NCBI RefSeq assembly: GCF_001517975.1
Contig: NZ_KQ950182.1
Location: 1-64,000, forward strand
DNA: 64,000 nt
Direction: 5' to 3'
Origin: Thermobifida cellulosilytica TB100
Lineage (GTDB): Bacteria; Actinomycetota; Actinomycetes; Streptosporangiales; Streptosporangiaceae
The notes beneath the pieces were generated by a model that saw nothing but the letters and a program-made list of their open reading frames with translations, did no database searches and was not told where the DNA came from. Shown in pieces: positions 7,677-15,900 of the stretch. Numbering within the stretch: the first letter of the stretch is position 1; each line of letters opens with the position of its first letter. Both the position numbers and the translations under genes were made by a program.

Positions 7677-8138
7677 CTACAGCGGCAGGCCGTTGCCCAG
7701 CAGGCCCTTGCCGAGCAGGCCCTCGGTGGACAGGCCCAACTGCTCGGTGGGGTCGGCGACGCCGCGCTGCGGCACGACGTCCGGCGCGACGCCCGCGGTT
7801 CCGTCGAGCAGCAGGCCGAGGTCGCCCCCGTCGCGCATGGTCTGGCGGTCGAGCTCGTCGACCAGCTCCTGCACGGTGTCCGGACCCTTGGGCAGTACGG
7901 CCAGGTCACCCGAGACCGCGGGACTGTCCGAGGTCCCGGTGATCGGGGCGCGCTCGGCGGTCCGGCCGCTCGGCAGGGGCTCCGCGGCGGGCTGCTCGCC
8001 GGGCAGGCTGAAGCCGATGCCGGTGAGGCCCACGGCCGGTGCGGCGGCGAAGGCGACACCGCCGCCCAGGACGCACAGGCCGGCGGTCCCCAGGGAGAGG
8101 ATCAGGGTCTTCGCGGTGATGCGGATCTTTGCGAACAT
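7677..8138 (-). CDS. small secreted protein of unknown function
   Basis: 153 residues. An N-terminal signal peptide is clear: positive MFAKIRITAK, a hydrophobic TLILSLGTAGLCVLGGGVAF and an AFAA-AP cleavage site near residue 32. The mature part is small and rich in Gly, Leu and Pro, with no recognised domain. Its end (GLLGKGLLGNGLPL) contains a repeated GLLGxGL pattern that could be an amphipathic or self-associating tail. GAGGAAGACCC precedes the ATG. I cannot assign a function. Confidence 0.65.
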   Translation of the reverse strand: MFAKIRITAKTLILSLGTAGLCVLGGGVAFAAAPAVGLTGIGFSLPGEQPAAEPLPSGRTAERAPITGTSDSPAVSGDLAVLPKGPDTVQELVDELDRQTMRDGGDLGLLLDGTAGVAPDVVPQRGVADPTEQLGLSTEGLLGKGLLGNGLPL

Positions 8139-8233
8139 GGGTCTTCCTCACTGAATCGGTGTTCGGGGAAAGCACGGGACGTGTGACCGGGCACGAGCCG
8201 CGGGTACGGGCCGCGGCTCGCCGTTCCGGTGTG

Positions 8234-8265
8234 TCAGCCGAGGGAGTGACGGACCGCTCGGCTGA
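8234..8265. terminator. hairpin between two minus-strand small genes
   Basis: TCAGCCGAG paired with CTCGGCTGA (9 bp, 14-nt loop), about 110 bp downstream of the Pro/Ala-rich gene. Likely terminator. Confidence 0.45.
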
Positions 8266-8376
8266 CCTGAACCCCGCGGCGGGCGGAGCTCAGGACAGCT
8301 CCCAGGGCGGGCTGGGATCGCGGACCGGGCGGAACGGCGGTGTCGTCGTGCGGGGCGGCGCCGGCCCGGGCGGGCG

Positions 8377-8907
8377 TCAGTCGGGGGAGGAGAAGGGGGC
8401 GGCCGCCTGGTGCCGTGTCGGCGGCGCGGCGGCCGGGACGGCCGTGGCGGACCGGTGGGGGAGGGGGACGGCGGACGCCGCGGTGGTGGAGGATTCCCGC
8501 TGCCGGGCCGGTGCGGACGGGGAGAGGGCGGGGGCCGCGGGCGGGGACGGTCGCGTGGAGCCGCCGTTCCGGGCGGTCTCGGCGCTCGGGAAGATTCGGG
8601 GTTGGGGGATCGGGGCGCAGCCGTGGGCGGTTCCGGTGGAGTCGTGGGGGAGGGTGGGCGGTTCCGGGCGGGCGGCCGGGGCGGCTCCGGTCAGGGCGGC
8701 GGCCTTCTCGGCCGTTTCCGCGGCGGCCGGGACGGTCGCGGGGAGGAGGTCGGGCGGGTCGGTGAGCGTCGGGGCCGTCGCCCCGAGCGTCCGGGTGGCC
8801 ACGGTAAACCCACCGAGGAGCACGGCGCGGCGTTCCGGGCGGGGCCGGGCTGCGCGGCCGGGACCGCGCAGGAGCGACGCGCGCGCCGCTCGCCTCCTCC
8901 ACGCCAT
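8377..8907 (-). CDS. Pro/Ala-rich putative exported protein
   Basis: 176 residues from ATG 8907, chosen because GGAGGG lies 5 nt upstream; an in-frame ATG at 8934 lacks one. The N-terminus is Arg-rich (MAWRRRAARA, then RPRPERR) and is followed by a hydrophobic segment (AVLLGGFTVATRTLGA), so it may be exported or membrane-anchored. The rest is low complexity, rich in Pro, Ala, Ser and Thr, as in cell-wall-spanning linkers. No family is recognised. The strong third-position GC bias of the region opens frames on several strands, so the call is tentative. A DosR-like dyad lies about 155 bp upstream. Confidence 0.45.
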   Translation of the reverse strand: MAWRRRAARASLLRGPGRAARPRPERRAVLLGGFTVATRTLGATAPTLTDPPDLLPATVPAAAETAEKAAALTGAAPAARPEPPTLPHDSTGTAHGCAPIPQPRIFPSAETARNGGSTRPSPPAAPALSPSAPARQRESSTTAASAVPLPHRSATAVPAAAPPTRHQAAAPFSSPD

Positions 8908-9060
8908 GGTGCCCTCCGCAGGTGACGCCAACATGTGAACACTTTGAGTAATTCTTTGCTTGCAGAAAGTGACTACTCGCTGTGATCAGCGACCGTAGCA
9001 CGACCTCAGCCCCGAGCGGGACCCCCTGAGCGGAAAATATTGCGAGTTCAGACGTGCCCC

Positions 9061-9074
9061 GGGACCAAAGCCCC
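9061..9074. promoter_or_regulatory. DosR/OsdR-like palindrome
   Basis: GGGACCAAAGCCCC agrees with the DosR core GGGACTWWAGTCCC at 12 of 14 positions, the two differences being symmetric. It lies upstream of the minus-strand gene 8377-8907 and 3.3 kb from the DevR-like regulator gene. Confidence 0.4.
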
Positions 9075-9130
9075 GGGTATATGCGGTCTTTGTGCCGATG
9101 TTGCTCTCGCATGGGCTGGAGTTGACTGAA

Positions 9131-9165
9131 GGTGGCGGTCGGGAGTGCGGTCCTCGACCGCCACC
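9131..9165. terminator. hairpin, possible terminator
   Basis: Perfect 11-bp stem GGTGGCGGTCG/CGACCGCCACC with a 13-nt loop in a gene-free stretch. It may end a transcript coming from the LCP gene on the minus strand. Confidence 0.4.
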
Positions 9166-9249
9166 AGGGATGCCCCCGCGGGGGCGGGCGCGAAGAACTC
9201 CTCACCTCGGCTGTGCCGGGCAGACTCCACAGCCGTTGAGCGCCCAATA

Positions 9250-9291
9250 GCGAGGCCGACCGGGAGCGCGGACCCGGTCGGCCTCGCCTTT
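9250..9291. terminator. strong terminator after the LCP gene
   Basis: Perfect 15-bp stem GCGAGGCCGACCGGG/CCCGGTCGGCCTCGC with an 8-nt loop and CTTTT on the plus side. It lies 35 bp from the end of the minus-strand LCP gene. Confidence 0.75.
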
Positions 9292-9325
9292 TCCGTGCGC
9301 GCGGCCGCTCGGCCGCGCGCTGCTC

Positions 9326-10567
9326 CTACCGTTCGTCGCTCTCCGTGCCCAGGCCGAGGCCGTTGACGCACGGGTTGGAGGTCGCGTCGCGCCCCTCGAT
9401 CGCGTCGGAGGGGGTCGCGGACGGGGTCGGCTCCGGATGCTGGGGGCGGGGGGAGGGTTCCGCCGGGTAGGACGGGGTGGAGCTGATCGACGGGCTGGGC
9501 TCGGTCTGGGGCCGCCCGGTCTCCAGCAGCGCGTCGTCCACCGGTTCGTCCTCGTTGATGGCGCGGAACAGGCGCTCGGCCTTCTCCTCGTTCCAGACCA
9601 CCCGGTTGGGGTCCCACGGCGCGGGCCAGGACGGAACCGTGTAGAAGGTGATGTTCTGCGGCTTGACGTCGGACAGGGTGAACCCGATGGACAGCATGGT
9701 GTCCAGGGTCAGTTCCGCGTCGGTCGCGGTGTACTGGGTGACCGAGGTGAGCAGCGCGTCGAGCTTGGCGGGGTTGGCCAGGATCTGCTTGCTGAGCATC
9801 TGGGAGGCCAGCGCGCCGAGGAACATCTGCTGGCGGTCGATGCGGCCCAGGTCGCCGCCGTCGCCGATCTCGTAGCGGGCCCGGACGAAGGACAGCGACT
9901 GCTCCCCGTCGAGGACCTGGGTGCCCGGCTCCAGGTCGAGCTTGGAGCGCTCGTCGTGCATCGGCTCGGGGATGCACATCTCCACGCCGCCGATCGCGTC
10001 GACCATCTCCCGGAAGCCCACGAAGCTCACGTGGACGAAGTGGTCGATGCGGATCTGGGTGAGCGACTCGATCGTCTTGACCACGCACGGCGGCCCGCCG
10101 TGGAACAGCGCGGCGTTGATCATGCCGTAGTAGCCGTAGGTGCCCTCGGTCTCCCCGTAGGGTTCGCAGTCGGGCAGGTCGACCAGTGAGTCGCGGGGGA
10201 AGCTGACGACGATGACCCCGTTGTCGGGGGAGATGTGGGCCAGCAGCAGGGCGTCGGAGCGCTCGCCCACGAAGTCCCGGCCGCCGTAGGCGGCGTTGCC
10301 GCCCTTACGGCCGTCGGAGCCGATGAAGAGGATGTTGACGGCGTCGCTGATCTTCGGCGGGCGCTCGTCCTCGGGCAGGATGACGGCCAGGTCGTGTTGG
10401 ACCATGTTGGCGCGCAGCGACCGGTAGTAGGCGTACGCCGTGCCGAGGCAGGCGAGCAGGGAGACGGCCAGGCCCAGAGAGATCCACAGGATCACCCGTC
10501 GCTTGCGGCGGCGCGGCGGCGGGGCATCCGGGGAAGGGTCGGCAGGCTTGGAAGCGTCGTCGGACAT
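9326..10567 (-). CDS. LytR-CpsA-Psr (LCP) family glycopolymer transferase
   Basis: 413 residues from ATG 10567 (MSDDASKPADP). A short Pro-rich cytoplasmic tail and PPRRRKRR precede one membrane helix (about residues 29-52), after which comes the extracellular LCP domain with NILFIGSDGR, GERSDALLLAHIS, VVSFPRDSLV and the Arg/Asp-rich DGEQSLSFVRARY block that binds the polyprenyl pyrophosphate head group. LCP enzymes attach teichoic-acid-like or capsular glycopolymers to peptidoglycan. The last 80 residues are a Pro/Ser/Glu tail, probably wall-spanning. The frame continues upstream to 10813 through a tandem 21-bp repeat, but no ribosome site supports a longer form. Confidence 0.88.
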   Translation of the reverse strand: MSDDASKPADPSPDAPPPRRRKRRVILWISLGLAVSLLACLGTAYAYYRSLRANMVQHDLAVILPEDERPPKISDAVNILFIGSDGRKGGNAAYGGRDFVGERSDALLLAHISPDNGVIVVSFPRDSLVDLPDCEPYGETEGTYGYYGMINAALFHGGPPCVVKTIESLTQIRIDHFVHVSFVGFREMVDAIGGVEMCIPEPMHDERSKLDLEPGTQVLDGEQSLSFVRARYEIGDGGDLGRIDRQQMFLGALASQMLSKQILANPAKLDALLTSVTQYTATDAELTLDTMLSIGFTLSDVKPQNITFYTVPSWPAPWDPNRVVWNEEKAERLFRAINEDEPVDDALLETGRPQTEPSPSISSTPSYPAEPSPRPQHPEPTPSATPSDAIEGRDATSNPCVNGLGLGTESDER

Positions 10568-10878
10568 GAGGGCTTTCCGCGAAGGAGTAGGCGGACTCCG
10601 CGAGGGAGTCGGCACGCCAGGACACCGAGTGAAAAAAGGTGCAAAGGGTGATGAGGGGGCCGAGGATGATCCTATGAGATTCCTCATGGGGATCGCACGA
10701 CGAGGTGGCCCCAGGGGGCGGGCCTTGGCACGCCGTGGTATGCGGAAGAGTACCGTTGACTGTGGCGTAGGGTGAGTGGGAATCTCAGCGGTCAGGTCGT
10801 TACCGCTGTCCACCGCCCGGGTTCAGCGGGACGACCCAGAAGCCAAACAGCAACTCAGCGTGTGAACCGGACTACTGG
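10568..10878. other. 311-bp divergent region with a tandem 21-bp repeat
   Basis: TCCGCGAAGGAGTAGGC at 10576 is repeated with two changes at 10597, giving a 21-bp period just upstream of the LCP start. Nothing else is recognised. It separates the LCP gene from the plus-strand gene at 10879 and should hold both promoters. Confidence 0.5.
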
Positions 10879-11331
10879 ATGCCTGTCTCCCCCCTTCCCA
10901 CTCCCGGTGAGCCCTTCCGGCTGCCGGGCGTATCCGATCACGAGCGGCAGCCCGACCTGGTCGAGCGGATCGCGGAGGGGCTGCGCGACCATCCGCGCGT
11001 CATCCTGGACGCCTTCACCGAACGGGACCGGCAGCGCGCCGTCGCCGCGGGCCGGGTCGCGGGCAAGCACCTCAAGCGTGCGACCCGGGCCACCGTCCTC
11101 CCCGAGGGCGTGCTGGTCGAGTTCGACGACATCGACGACCCCTACCTGAGCTACCAGGAGGAGCAGCAGCGCATGGCGCAGCCGACGCCCGGACCGGCCG
11201 TCCAGGAGGCGCGGGACGCGCGCGGTGGGCCGGAGGCGCCGGGCGTGCAGGCCGCCCCGGACGGGAAGCTGCCCCGGCGGATTCCCGGGGCGGGTCCCCG
11301 GCCGGGCCCGCACGTTCCCAGAGGCCGCTGA
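10879..11331 (+). CDS. hypothetical protein, charged
   Basis: 150 residues, no signal peptide or membrane helix. A folded-looking core (residues about 17-95) reads ERIAEGLRDHPRVILDAFTE, then RVAGKHLKRATRATVLPEGV and FDDIDDPYLSYQEEQQRM; the last third is Pro/Gly-rich and probably disordered. I do not recognise the family. No ribosome site precedes the ATG, so the start may be wrong or the mRNA leaderless. It ends 24 bp before a small membrane-protein gene and may be cotranscribed with it. Confidence 0.6.
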   Translation: MPVSPLPTPGEPFRLPGVSDHERQPDLVERIAEGLRDHPRVILDAFTERDRQRAVAAGRVAGKHLKRATRATVLPEGVLVEFDDIDDPYLSYQEEQQRMAQPTPGPAVQEARDARGGPEAPGVQAAPDGKLPRRIPGAGPRPGPHVPRGR

Positions 11332-11355
11332 ACAGGACGAGGAGCGGAGAGAACG

Positions 11356-11712
11356 GTGCACGACGTACTGCCCGGCCCGGTCCGCTGGGCCAGGATCCTG
11401 GTGTTCGTGATGGCGGGCCTCGTGTTCGTGCAGACCGCCGTGCAGTTGCTGGGCGGGGTGTCCGCGGCGGAAGCGGGCAGCCACCTGGTGGCCGCCGGGA
11501 CCTCCGGAGGGGCGCAGCTCGTGCTGGGACTGCTCATGCACCGCCGCGGCTGGCCGGTGCTGGCGGTCGCCCTCCTCGTGCAGGTGCTGGCCGTCGCCGC
11601 CACGCTGCTCGCGGCCGCCCAGGCGGTCGCGCTCACCCAGCTCCTCCTGCCGGTGGCGGTGATCGTCCTGGTGCTGACCCGCCCGGCCCGGGAGCACTAC
11701 CTGGGAGCCTGA
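11356..11712 (+). CDS. small four-helix membrane protein
   Basis: 118 residues from GTG 11356, with GGAG/GAGAG purines 6-12 nt upstream. Four hydrophobic segments can be seen: WARILVFVMAGLVFVQTAVQ, GGAQLVLGLLMH, WPVLAVALLVQVLAVAATLL and TQLLLPVAVIVLVL. It ends with a short charged tail. No family is recognised. It lies directly downstream of the gene at 10879 and upstream of a terminator. Confidence 0.7.
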   Translation: MHDVLPGPVRWARILVFVMAGLVFVQTAVQLLGGVSAAEAGSHLVAAGTSGGAQLVLGLLMHRRGWPVLAVALLVQVLAVAATLLAAAQAVALTQLLLPVAVIVLVLTRPAREHYLGA

Positions 11713-11776
11713 CCCCGGGCCCGCACCGGGGCAGAGCCGCAGGCGCCCGGGCTCGGACGGGCGGACCTGAAGAGAG

Positions 11777-11814
11777 GCGGGCGGCGGTTCATCCCCCCGG
11801 AAACCACCGCCCGC
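11777..11814. terminator. terminator between convergent genes
   Basis: GCGGGCGGCGGTT paired with AACCACCGCCCGC (13 bp, one G-T) around a 12-nt loop, followed by TTG. It lies 64 bp after the small membrane-protein gene and 110 bp before the end of the convergent regulator. Confidence 0.7.
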
Positions 11815-11923
11815 TTGCCATCCCCCCCGCTGACAGTGCTGACCGCGAAGGGGAGCGCCAAACATCGCAGCCCGGAAAATTTCCCCGTGCCCCGCCCGCC
11901 ACCTGCGCAGACGCGGGCGGGGG

Positions 11924-12601
11924 TCATCCCTCCTGCGACTTCACCAGGGCGACGGCTTCGAGCTGGGACTTCACGTTGAGCTTGGCGAGGATCGACCGGA
12001 TCTGCGAGCGGACCGTGGCGATCGAGACGTAGGACTCCGCGGCGATCACCTTGGCGCGCTTGCCCTCCACCAGCGCGTCGAGCACCTGGCGCTCCCGCTT
12101 GGTGAGCTGGTTGAACATCTGGCTGGTGGAGCGCCGCTGGGCCTGTAGGGCGCGGTGCTCGGCGAGCAGGCTCTGCCGCTCCTTGGGGTCCATCATCGGC
12201 CGGCCCGCGAAACCGTCCAGGATGGCGTAGATCAGCTCCTCGAAGGGCACCGACTTGGACAGCCAGGCCCCGGCCCCGGCGGCGATCGCCTCGGCGATCC
12301 GCGGCCGCTCGGTGCTTCCGGTGACCAGCAGCACCTGCCAGCCGTCGCGGCTCAGGTTCCGGGCCAGCGACACCCCGTCCAGCGGGCGCCCTTCGGGGTC
12401 GGTGCCCAGGTCCAGGTCGAGCAGGACCAGGGACGGCTGGAGCTCGGCGGCCTGGGCGAGCACGTCCTGCGGGATCAGGGAGTGGGCGCGTACCGCGGGG
12501 ATGCCACGGCTGCGCAGCATCGTCTCGACGGCGGTGCTGAACAGTTCGTGGTCGTCGACGATGAATACCGACGGGGAAACCGGACGGTGAGGTCTCGGCA
12601 T
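11924..12601 (-). CDS. LuxR-type response regulator
   Basis: 225 residues. The receiver domain shows VFIVDDHELF (acidic pair), the phospho-acceptor Asp in LVLLDLDLG, LLVTGST and the Lys in AWLSKSVPF. The C-terminal LuxR helix-turn-helix is LTKRERQVLDALVEGKRAKV followed by SIATVRSQIRSILAKL. An extra basic linker (residues about 145-165, HRALQAQRRST) separates the domains. It lies 70 bp downstream of, and in line with, a membrane histidine kinase gene, so the two form a two-component system. Their position next to the SipW/TasA-like genes suggests that these may be among their targets; this is inference. Confidence 0.9.
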   Translation of the reverse strand: MPRPHRPVSPSVFIVDDHELFSTAVETMLRSRGIPAVRAHSLIPQDVLAQAAELQPSLVLLDLDLGTDPEGRPLDGVSLARNLSRDGWQVLLVTGSTERPRIAEAIAAGAGAWLSKSVPFEELIYAILDGFAGRPMMDPKERQSLLAEHRALQAQRRSTSQMFNQLTKRERQVLDALVEGKRAKVIAAESYVSIATVRSQIRSILAKLNVKSQLEAVALVKSQEG

Positions 12602-12671
12602 TGCCGCTCCCGATGCTCGTGGCGGTCGTGAATGGGGGGTTCGGAGGGGTGCGGCCGGTGGTCAGCGCTGG

Positions 12672-14138
12672 TCAGGGCTGTCCGGCGGGTCCCCCCTCTG
12701 GTCGTGACTTTACGGGCAGATCAATAAGAACAACGCATCCGGGACGTTCTGGATCATTTGCTTCTATTTGCAAACGTCCCCCGTATTTCTCGACCAGTTC
12801 CCGGCACACGGCCAGGCCGATGCCGTCGCCGATCGAGTCGCTGCCTTTGACGCCGTGCCGCATCACCTCCTCCTCCAGGCCGGGCGGGATGCCCGGACCG
12901 TCGTCCTGGACCCGCACCCGCACCCGGTCGCCGAGCCGGTGCGCCGTCACCCACACGTGCGCGCCGGGAGCGTGCCGCTCGCAGTTGGCGAGGATGTTGG
13001 TGACGACCTGCGCGACCGCGTCCTGGGGCATGGCCACGACCGGGTCCTGCTCGACCGTGAGGTCGATCAGGGTGCCGTTGCCGCGCCGGATCAGCACCAT
13101 CTGCTTCAGCAGCGGGCGCAGCCGGGTGCCCTCCTGCCGGTGCCGCTCCGGCTGCGGGGACAGCAGCGCCCGCATCCGGTTCAGCTCGGCCGAGAGCGCG
13201 GCGCGCAGGGCGGCGCGGTCGACGGTGCCCTCCGGGTCGTCCATGGCGAGCAACTGGGCCGCGCCGTCCACCCCGGCCAGGGCGTTGCGGAGTTCGTGCG
13301 CCTGCGTGGACAGCCGCCTGCGCGCCTCCACGGCCTCGGCCTCGGCCTCGGCGAGCCGCTCCCGGTCGAGGTGGAACCGCTGGTAGGTCCGGTAGGCCAC
13401 CTGGAGCACGGCCAGCAGGATCAGGGACGTGCCCACCACGCGGATCCCCGGCACCAGCAGCGGCGAGTACAGCAGCGGGTCGCCGTTCCAGAACCGGGGG
13501 GCGTGGCCCAGGGCGACGGCGAGCTGGCCGAAGCCGAGCCACACCAGCATGCGGTTGCGCCGCAGCACCCCGGTCACCAGCACCGTCAGGGCCACCTGCA
13601 ACCACAGCAGCGCGGTGCCGTAGTGCAGGAAGGGCGAGCGGATCACCTGGTAGGCGACCTCCGGGAAGGCCGCGGCGAGCGCCCCCGCGGCCAGCGAGGC
13701 CACCAGTGCCAGGAGCAGGCCGCGCAGTCCGGTGGACCCCGTGCGCAGCGGGCGTAGCGGCCAGGGGTGGGGGCGGTCGAAGGGGACCACCGTGAGCAGC
13801 AGCAGGACGATCGTCAGCAGGGTCCCGGTGTGCCGGACGGTGGCCACCACGATGGTGTCGACGGTGGCCGCGGCCAGCCCCGAGGCCGTGGTCGGGATGA
13901 CCACCATGCCGTAGAGCAGCATCGCGGCCGCGACCCGGCGCAGGGACCGCTGCTCGGAGAGCCGGGCGACCAGTTCGGCGGAGAAGCCGGCGGCCACCGC
14001 GGCGGCCGCGGCGAACATCGCCATGGCCGCCATCGCCCCGATCGTCAGGCGGAACTGGGCCTCCAGGGCGAGGAGAGTGAACGCGCTGCCGATGACCAGC
14101 GCCAGGAGCACGGCCGATTCCACGAGGAGTCTGCGCAC
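12672..14138 (-). CDS. membrane-bound sensor histidine kinase
   Basis: About 488 residues. The N-terminal half has roughly eight hydrophobic helices (MASE-like sensor, no large outside loop). It is followed by a coiled segment (DRERLAEAEAEAVEARRRL), an H-box-like AHELRNALAG with the phospho-accepting His, and an HATPase domain with NILANCERH (N-box), DDGPGIP (G1) and GDGIGLAVCRELV (G2). GTG 14138 was preferred because AAGGA lies 10 nt upstream; an in-frame GTG at 14156 lacks a ribosome site. It pairs with the LuxR-type regulator downstream and starts 47 bp after the SipW-like peptidase gene in the same direction. Confidence 0.88.
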   Translation of the reverse strand: MRRLLVESAVLLALVIGSAFTLLALEAQFRLTIGAMAAMAMFAAAAAVAAGFSAELVARLSEQRSLRRVAAAMLLYGMVVIPTTASGLAAATVDTIVVATVRHTGTLLTIVLLLLTVVPFDRPHPWPLRPLRTGSTGLRGLLLALVASLAAGALAAAFPEVAYQVIRSPFLHYGTALLWLQVALTVLVTGVLRRNRMLVWLGFGQLAVALGHAPRFWNGDPLLYSPLLVPGIRVVGTSLILLAVLQVAYRTYQRFHLDRERLAEAEAEAVEARRRLSTQAHELRNALAGVDGAAQLLAMDDPEGTVDRAALRAALSAELNRMRALLSPQPERHRQEGTRLRPLLKQMVLIRRGNGTLIDLTVEQDPVVAMPQDAVAQVVTNILANCERHAPGAHVWVTAHRLGDRVRVRVQDDGPGIPPGLEEEVMRHGVKGSDSIGDGIGLAVCRELVEKYGGRLQIEANDPERPGCVVLIDLPVKSRPEGGPAGQP

Positions 14139-14184
14139 GGATGGACCGTCCTTCACCGCGGGGACCGGGGCGCGACGCGGTTCG

Positions 14185-14889
14185 TCACGACGTGCCCCCT
14201 TCCCCTGTCCCGGGATGCGTCAACTGCTTCTTGTCGCTCTCGGACGGTTCGTCGCTGCCGAGCGCCACGCTAAGCAGCCAGATGCCGAAGACGAAGAGCA
14301 GACCGGCCAGTGCGTAGAGGAGGGTCGGCCCCTGGACCAGGGCCTGTTGGGCGTAGCCGAAGTAGGGGATGTGGTACCACAGCCGTCCCCGGACGGCGGA
14401 GGCGGGAACCGGGGGATCGTCGGGGACCGTGTTGGCGTCGCCCTGGGTGTGGAAGAGCAGGCCGTCGTCGGTCGTCTCGACGTCGATGACCCGGTGGGTC
14501 ACCAGGGGGACGGCCGCGGGGTCGGCGATCTCGGTCTGCGCGGGCGTGGCGTGGGTGAACGTGATGACGTCGCCCACCTCGATCTCGGCCGGGTCGACGG
14601 GACGGGCGATCACCACCGAGCCGACCGGGAGGGTGGGCTCCATGCTGCCGCTGAGCACGATCAGGGCCTGTGCTCCGGTGATGCGGGGCAGGAGCGCGAC
14701 GGACACGACGATCACCAGCGCGACGAGCACGAGGACCGCCACCGCGGTCTGGAAAAGCGCGGAGAGGAGGCGGAGGACGACGGAACGCCCCCGGCGGCGA
14801 GAGCCCGGCTCTTCTGCCACGTGGCCGTTCTCGGAGGATTCTCCGGAAGGCGGTGTTGTGCCGTCGAGCGGGCCGGGGCGGTTGTCCAT
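14185..14889 (-). CDS. sipW: SipW-like type I signal peptidase (S26B)
   Basis: 234 residues. One N-terminal membrane helix (about residues 40-70) leads into the catalytic Ser block (VLSGSMEPTLPVGS). The general base region reads LVTHRVI, with His where bacterial LepB enzymes have Lys; this Ser/His form is the ER/SipW type. GDVITFTH and the final WYHIPYFGYAQQAL block are also typical. A second hydrophobic helix lies near the C-terminus. In Bacillus, SipW cuts the signal peptides of TasA and TapA, and three proteins with such peptides are encoded 2-4 kb away. AAGGGGAG stands 5 nt before the ATG. Confidence 0.92.
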   Translation of the reverse strand: MDNRPGPLDGTTPPSGESSENGHVAEEPGSRRRGRSVVLRLLSALFQTAVAVLVLVALVIVVSVALLPRITGAQALIVLSGSMEPTLPVGSVVIARPVDPAEIEVGDVITFTHATPAQTEIADPAAVPLVTHRVIDVETTDDGLLFHTQGDANTVPDDPPVPASAVRGRLWYHIPYFGYAQQALVQGPTLLYALAGLLFVFGIWLLSVALGSDEPSESDKKQLTHPGTGEGGTS

Positions 14890-15114
14890 GCGATCTCCCC
14901 TTCGCGTTCGCGTGCCTCGCGGGCCTGGTCACCGTCGCGGGCCGCGCGGGCGCGCGGGACGGAAAGCCCGTTCCCGCACAACGCGCCGAACGGACGGAGG
15001 CAGCAGCACAAGATCGTGCTGCACGTCAGCGATTTTACGGAGAATTGATAAAGAACGGGATGGAACACGTGACTCAGAGTTTTCCCGGCATACCTCATTA
15101 GGCGTCAGGAAGCA
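14890..15114. other. 225-bp gap before the SipW-like gene
   Basis: No gene is supported. The stretch is comparatively AT-rich at 15020-15110 and probably contains a separate promoter for the minus-strand sipW-like gene. Confidence 0.4.
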
Positions 15115-15900
15115 TCAGCAATCGGCGGTCTGGTCCGCCGACGGTTGTTGTGTGCTTCCGCGCCCCGTCGCGAGGAAGAAGACCAGGCCCCCGCTCGCGA
15201 CCAACGCCACGGCCAGACCCACCAGCAGCATGATCCGCGCCCCGGTCAGCGCCAGGTCCGCGGAGGGGCCGCTGCCGACCGCGGTCGACCGCAGCTCCAC
15301 CCCGTCCTCCAGCACCACCGGCGCGGTGCCCGTGATCGCCTCGGCCCGCCAGACCAGCACGAAGTCCACCGAGTCGGTCTGCACCTCGTTGCCGGTGCCG
15401 AAAGGCAGGCTCAGGCCGACCACCACCTCGGCCTCGCCCCGGGCGGGGACGGTGATGATCTGGCCGCTGCCCGAGACGGCCTCGTTCAGCGGGGAGCTGA
15501 ACAGGCGGGTGTTGCCCGGGATGCCCAGCCGTAACTCCAGGTGGTCGCCCAGTTCGCCCTCGCCCTCGCAGGTGTCGTCGACGCGGGACTCGGAGCCGTT
15601 GCACCCGTTGTCGCTGTTGTGCAGGCTGTCCACCCGCAGACCGAGCGTCACCGGCTCCGGGCGCTCGTTGACCACGTTGACCAGCCAGGACTCGCGGTAT
15701 CCGGGGGCGATGTCCGACACGCTGAAGTCGTACAGGCCGCTCACGTCCACCTCTCGGTCGACCCGGAGCGTCCCTCCGGACCGGGGAGGCTGCTCGGCCA
15801 GCGCCGAGGTCCCCGAAGCCAGGAACAGGACGGGACACAACAGGGCCGCGGCGACCCGTGCGGTGGTCGACCGTGCGGTGTGGTGCTCACTCCTGAACAA
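15115..15900 (-). CDS. LALTG-anchored surface protein of the SipW/TasA locus
   Basis: 261 residues. A Sec signal peptide (about residues 1-36, hydrophobic VAAALLCPVLFLASGTSALA) is followed by a beta-rich domain with two adjacent Cys (NGCNG and DTCEG). Near the C-terminus come LALTG, a hydrophobic helix (ARIMLLVGLAVALVASGGLV) and a short tail, which is the layout of a sortase substrate; LAxTG is the motif used by class E sortases. The start is a TTG at 15900 that overlaps the previous stop by 14 bp, with GAGAGG upstream. The family is unknown, but the neighbours suggest a cap or anchor for TasA-like fibres. No sortase gene is in the window. Confidence 0.75.
   Translation of the reverse strand: MFRSEHHTARSTTARVAAALLCPVLFLASGTSALAEQPPRSGGTLRVDREVDVSGLYDFSVSDIAPGYRESWLVNVVNERPEPVTLGLRVDSLHNSDNGCNGSESRVDDTCEGEGELGDHLELRLGIPGNTRLFSSPLNEAVSGSGQIITVPARGEAEVVVGLSLPFGTGNEVQTDSVDFVLVWRAEAITGTAPVVLEDGVELRSTAVGSGPSADLALTGARIMLLVGLAVALVASGGLVFFLATGRGSTQQPSADQTADC

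Larger units (their letters stand above)
8908..9325. other. 418-bp intergenic region with several hairpins
   Basis: No supported gene. Dyads seen are CGCTG-TGAT-CAGCG near 8979, a DosR-like box at 9061-9074, GGTGGCGGTCG/CGACCGCCACC at 9131-9165, GCCCCCGCGGGGGC near 9172 and a long terminator at 9250-9291. The AT-rich patch at 8936-9000 may hold the promoter of the minus-strand gene that starts at 8907. Confidence 0.6.

Noticed and set aside
8237-9247. Long open frames on several strands around 8.2-9.2 kb
   Set aside because: High GC opens overlapping frames of poor composition; only the frame with a ribosome site and an exported-protein layout (8377-8907) was kept, at modest confidence.
10568-10813. 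Longer N-terminus for the LCP protein
   Set aside because: The extra 82 residues are low-complexity, have no ribosome site and include a tandem repeat; the start at 10567 gives the normal tail-helix layout.
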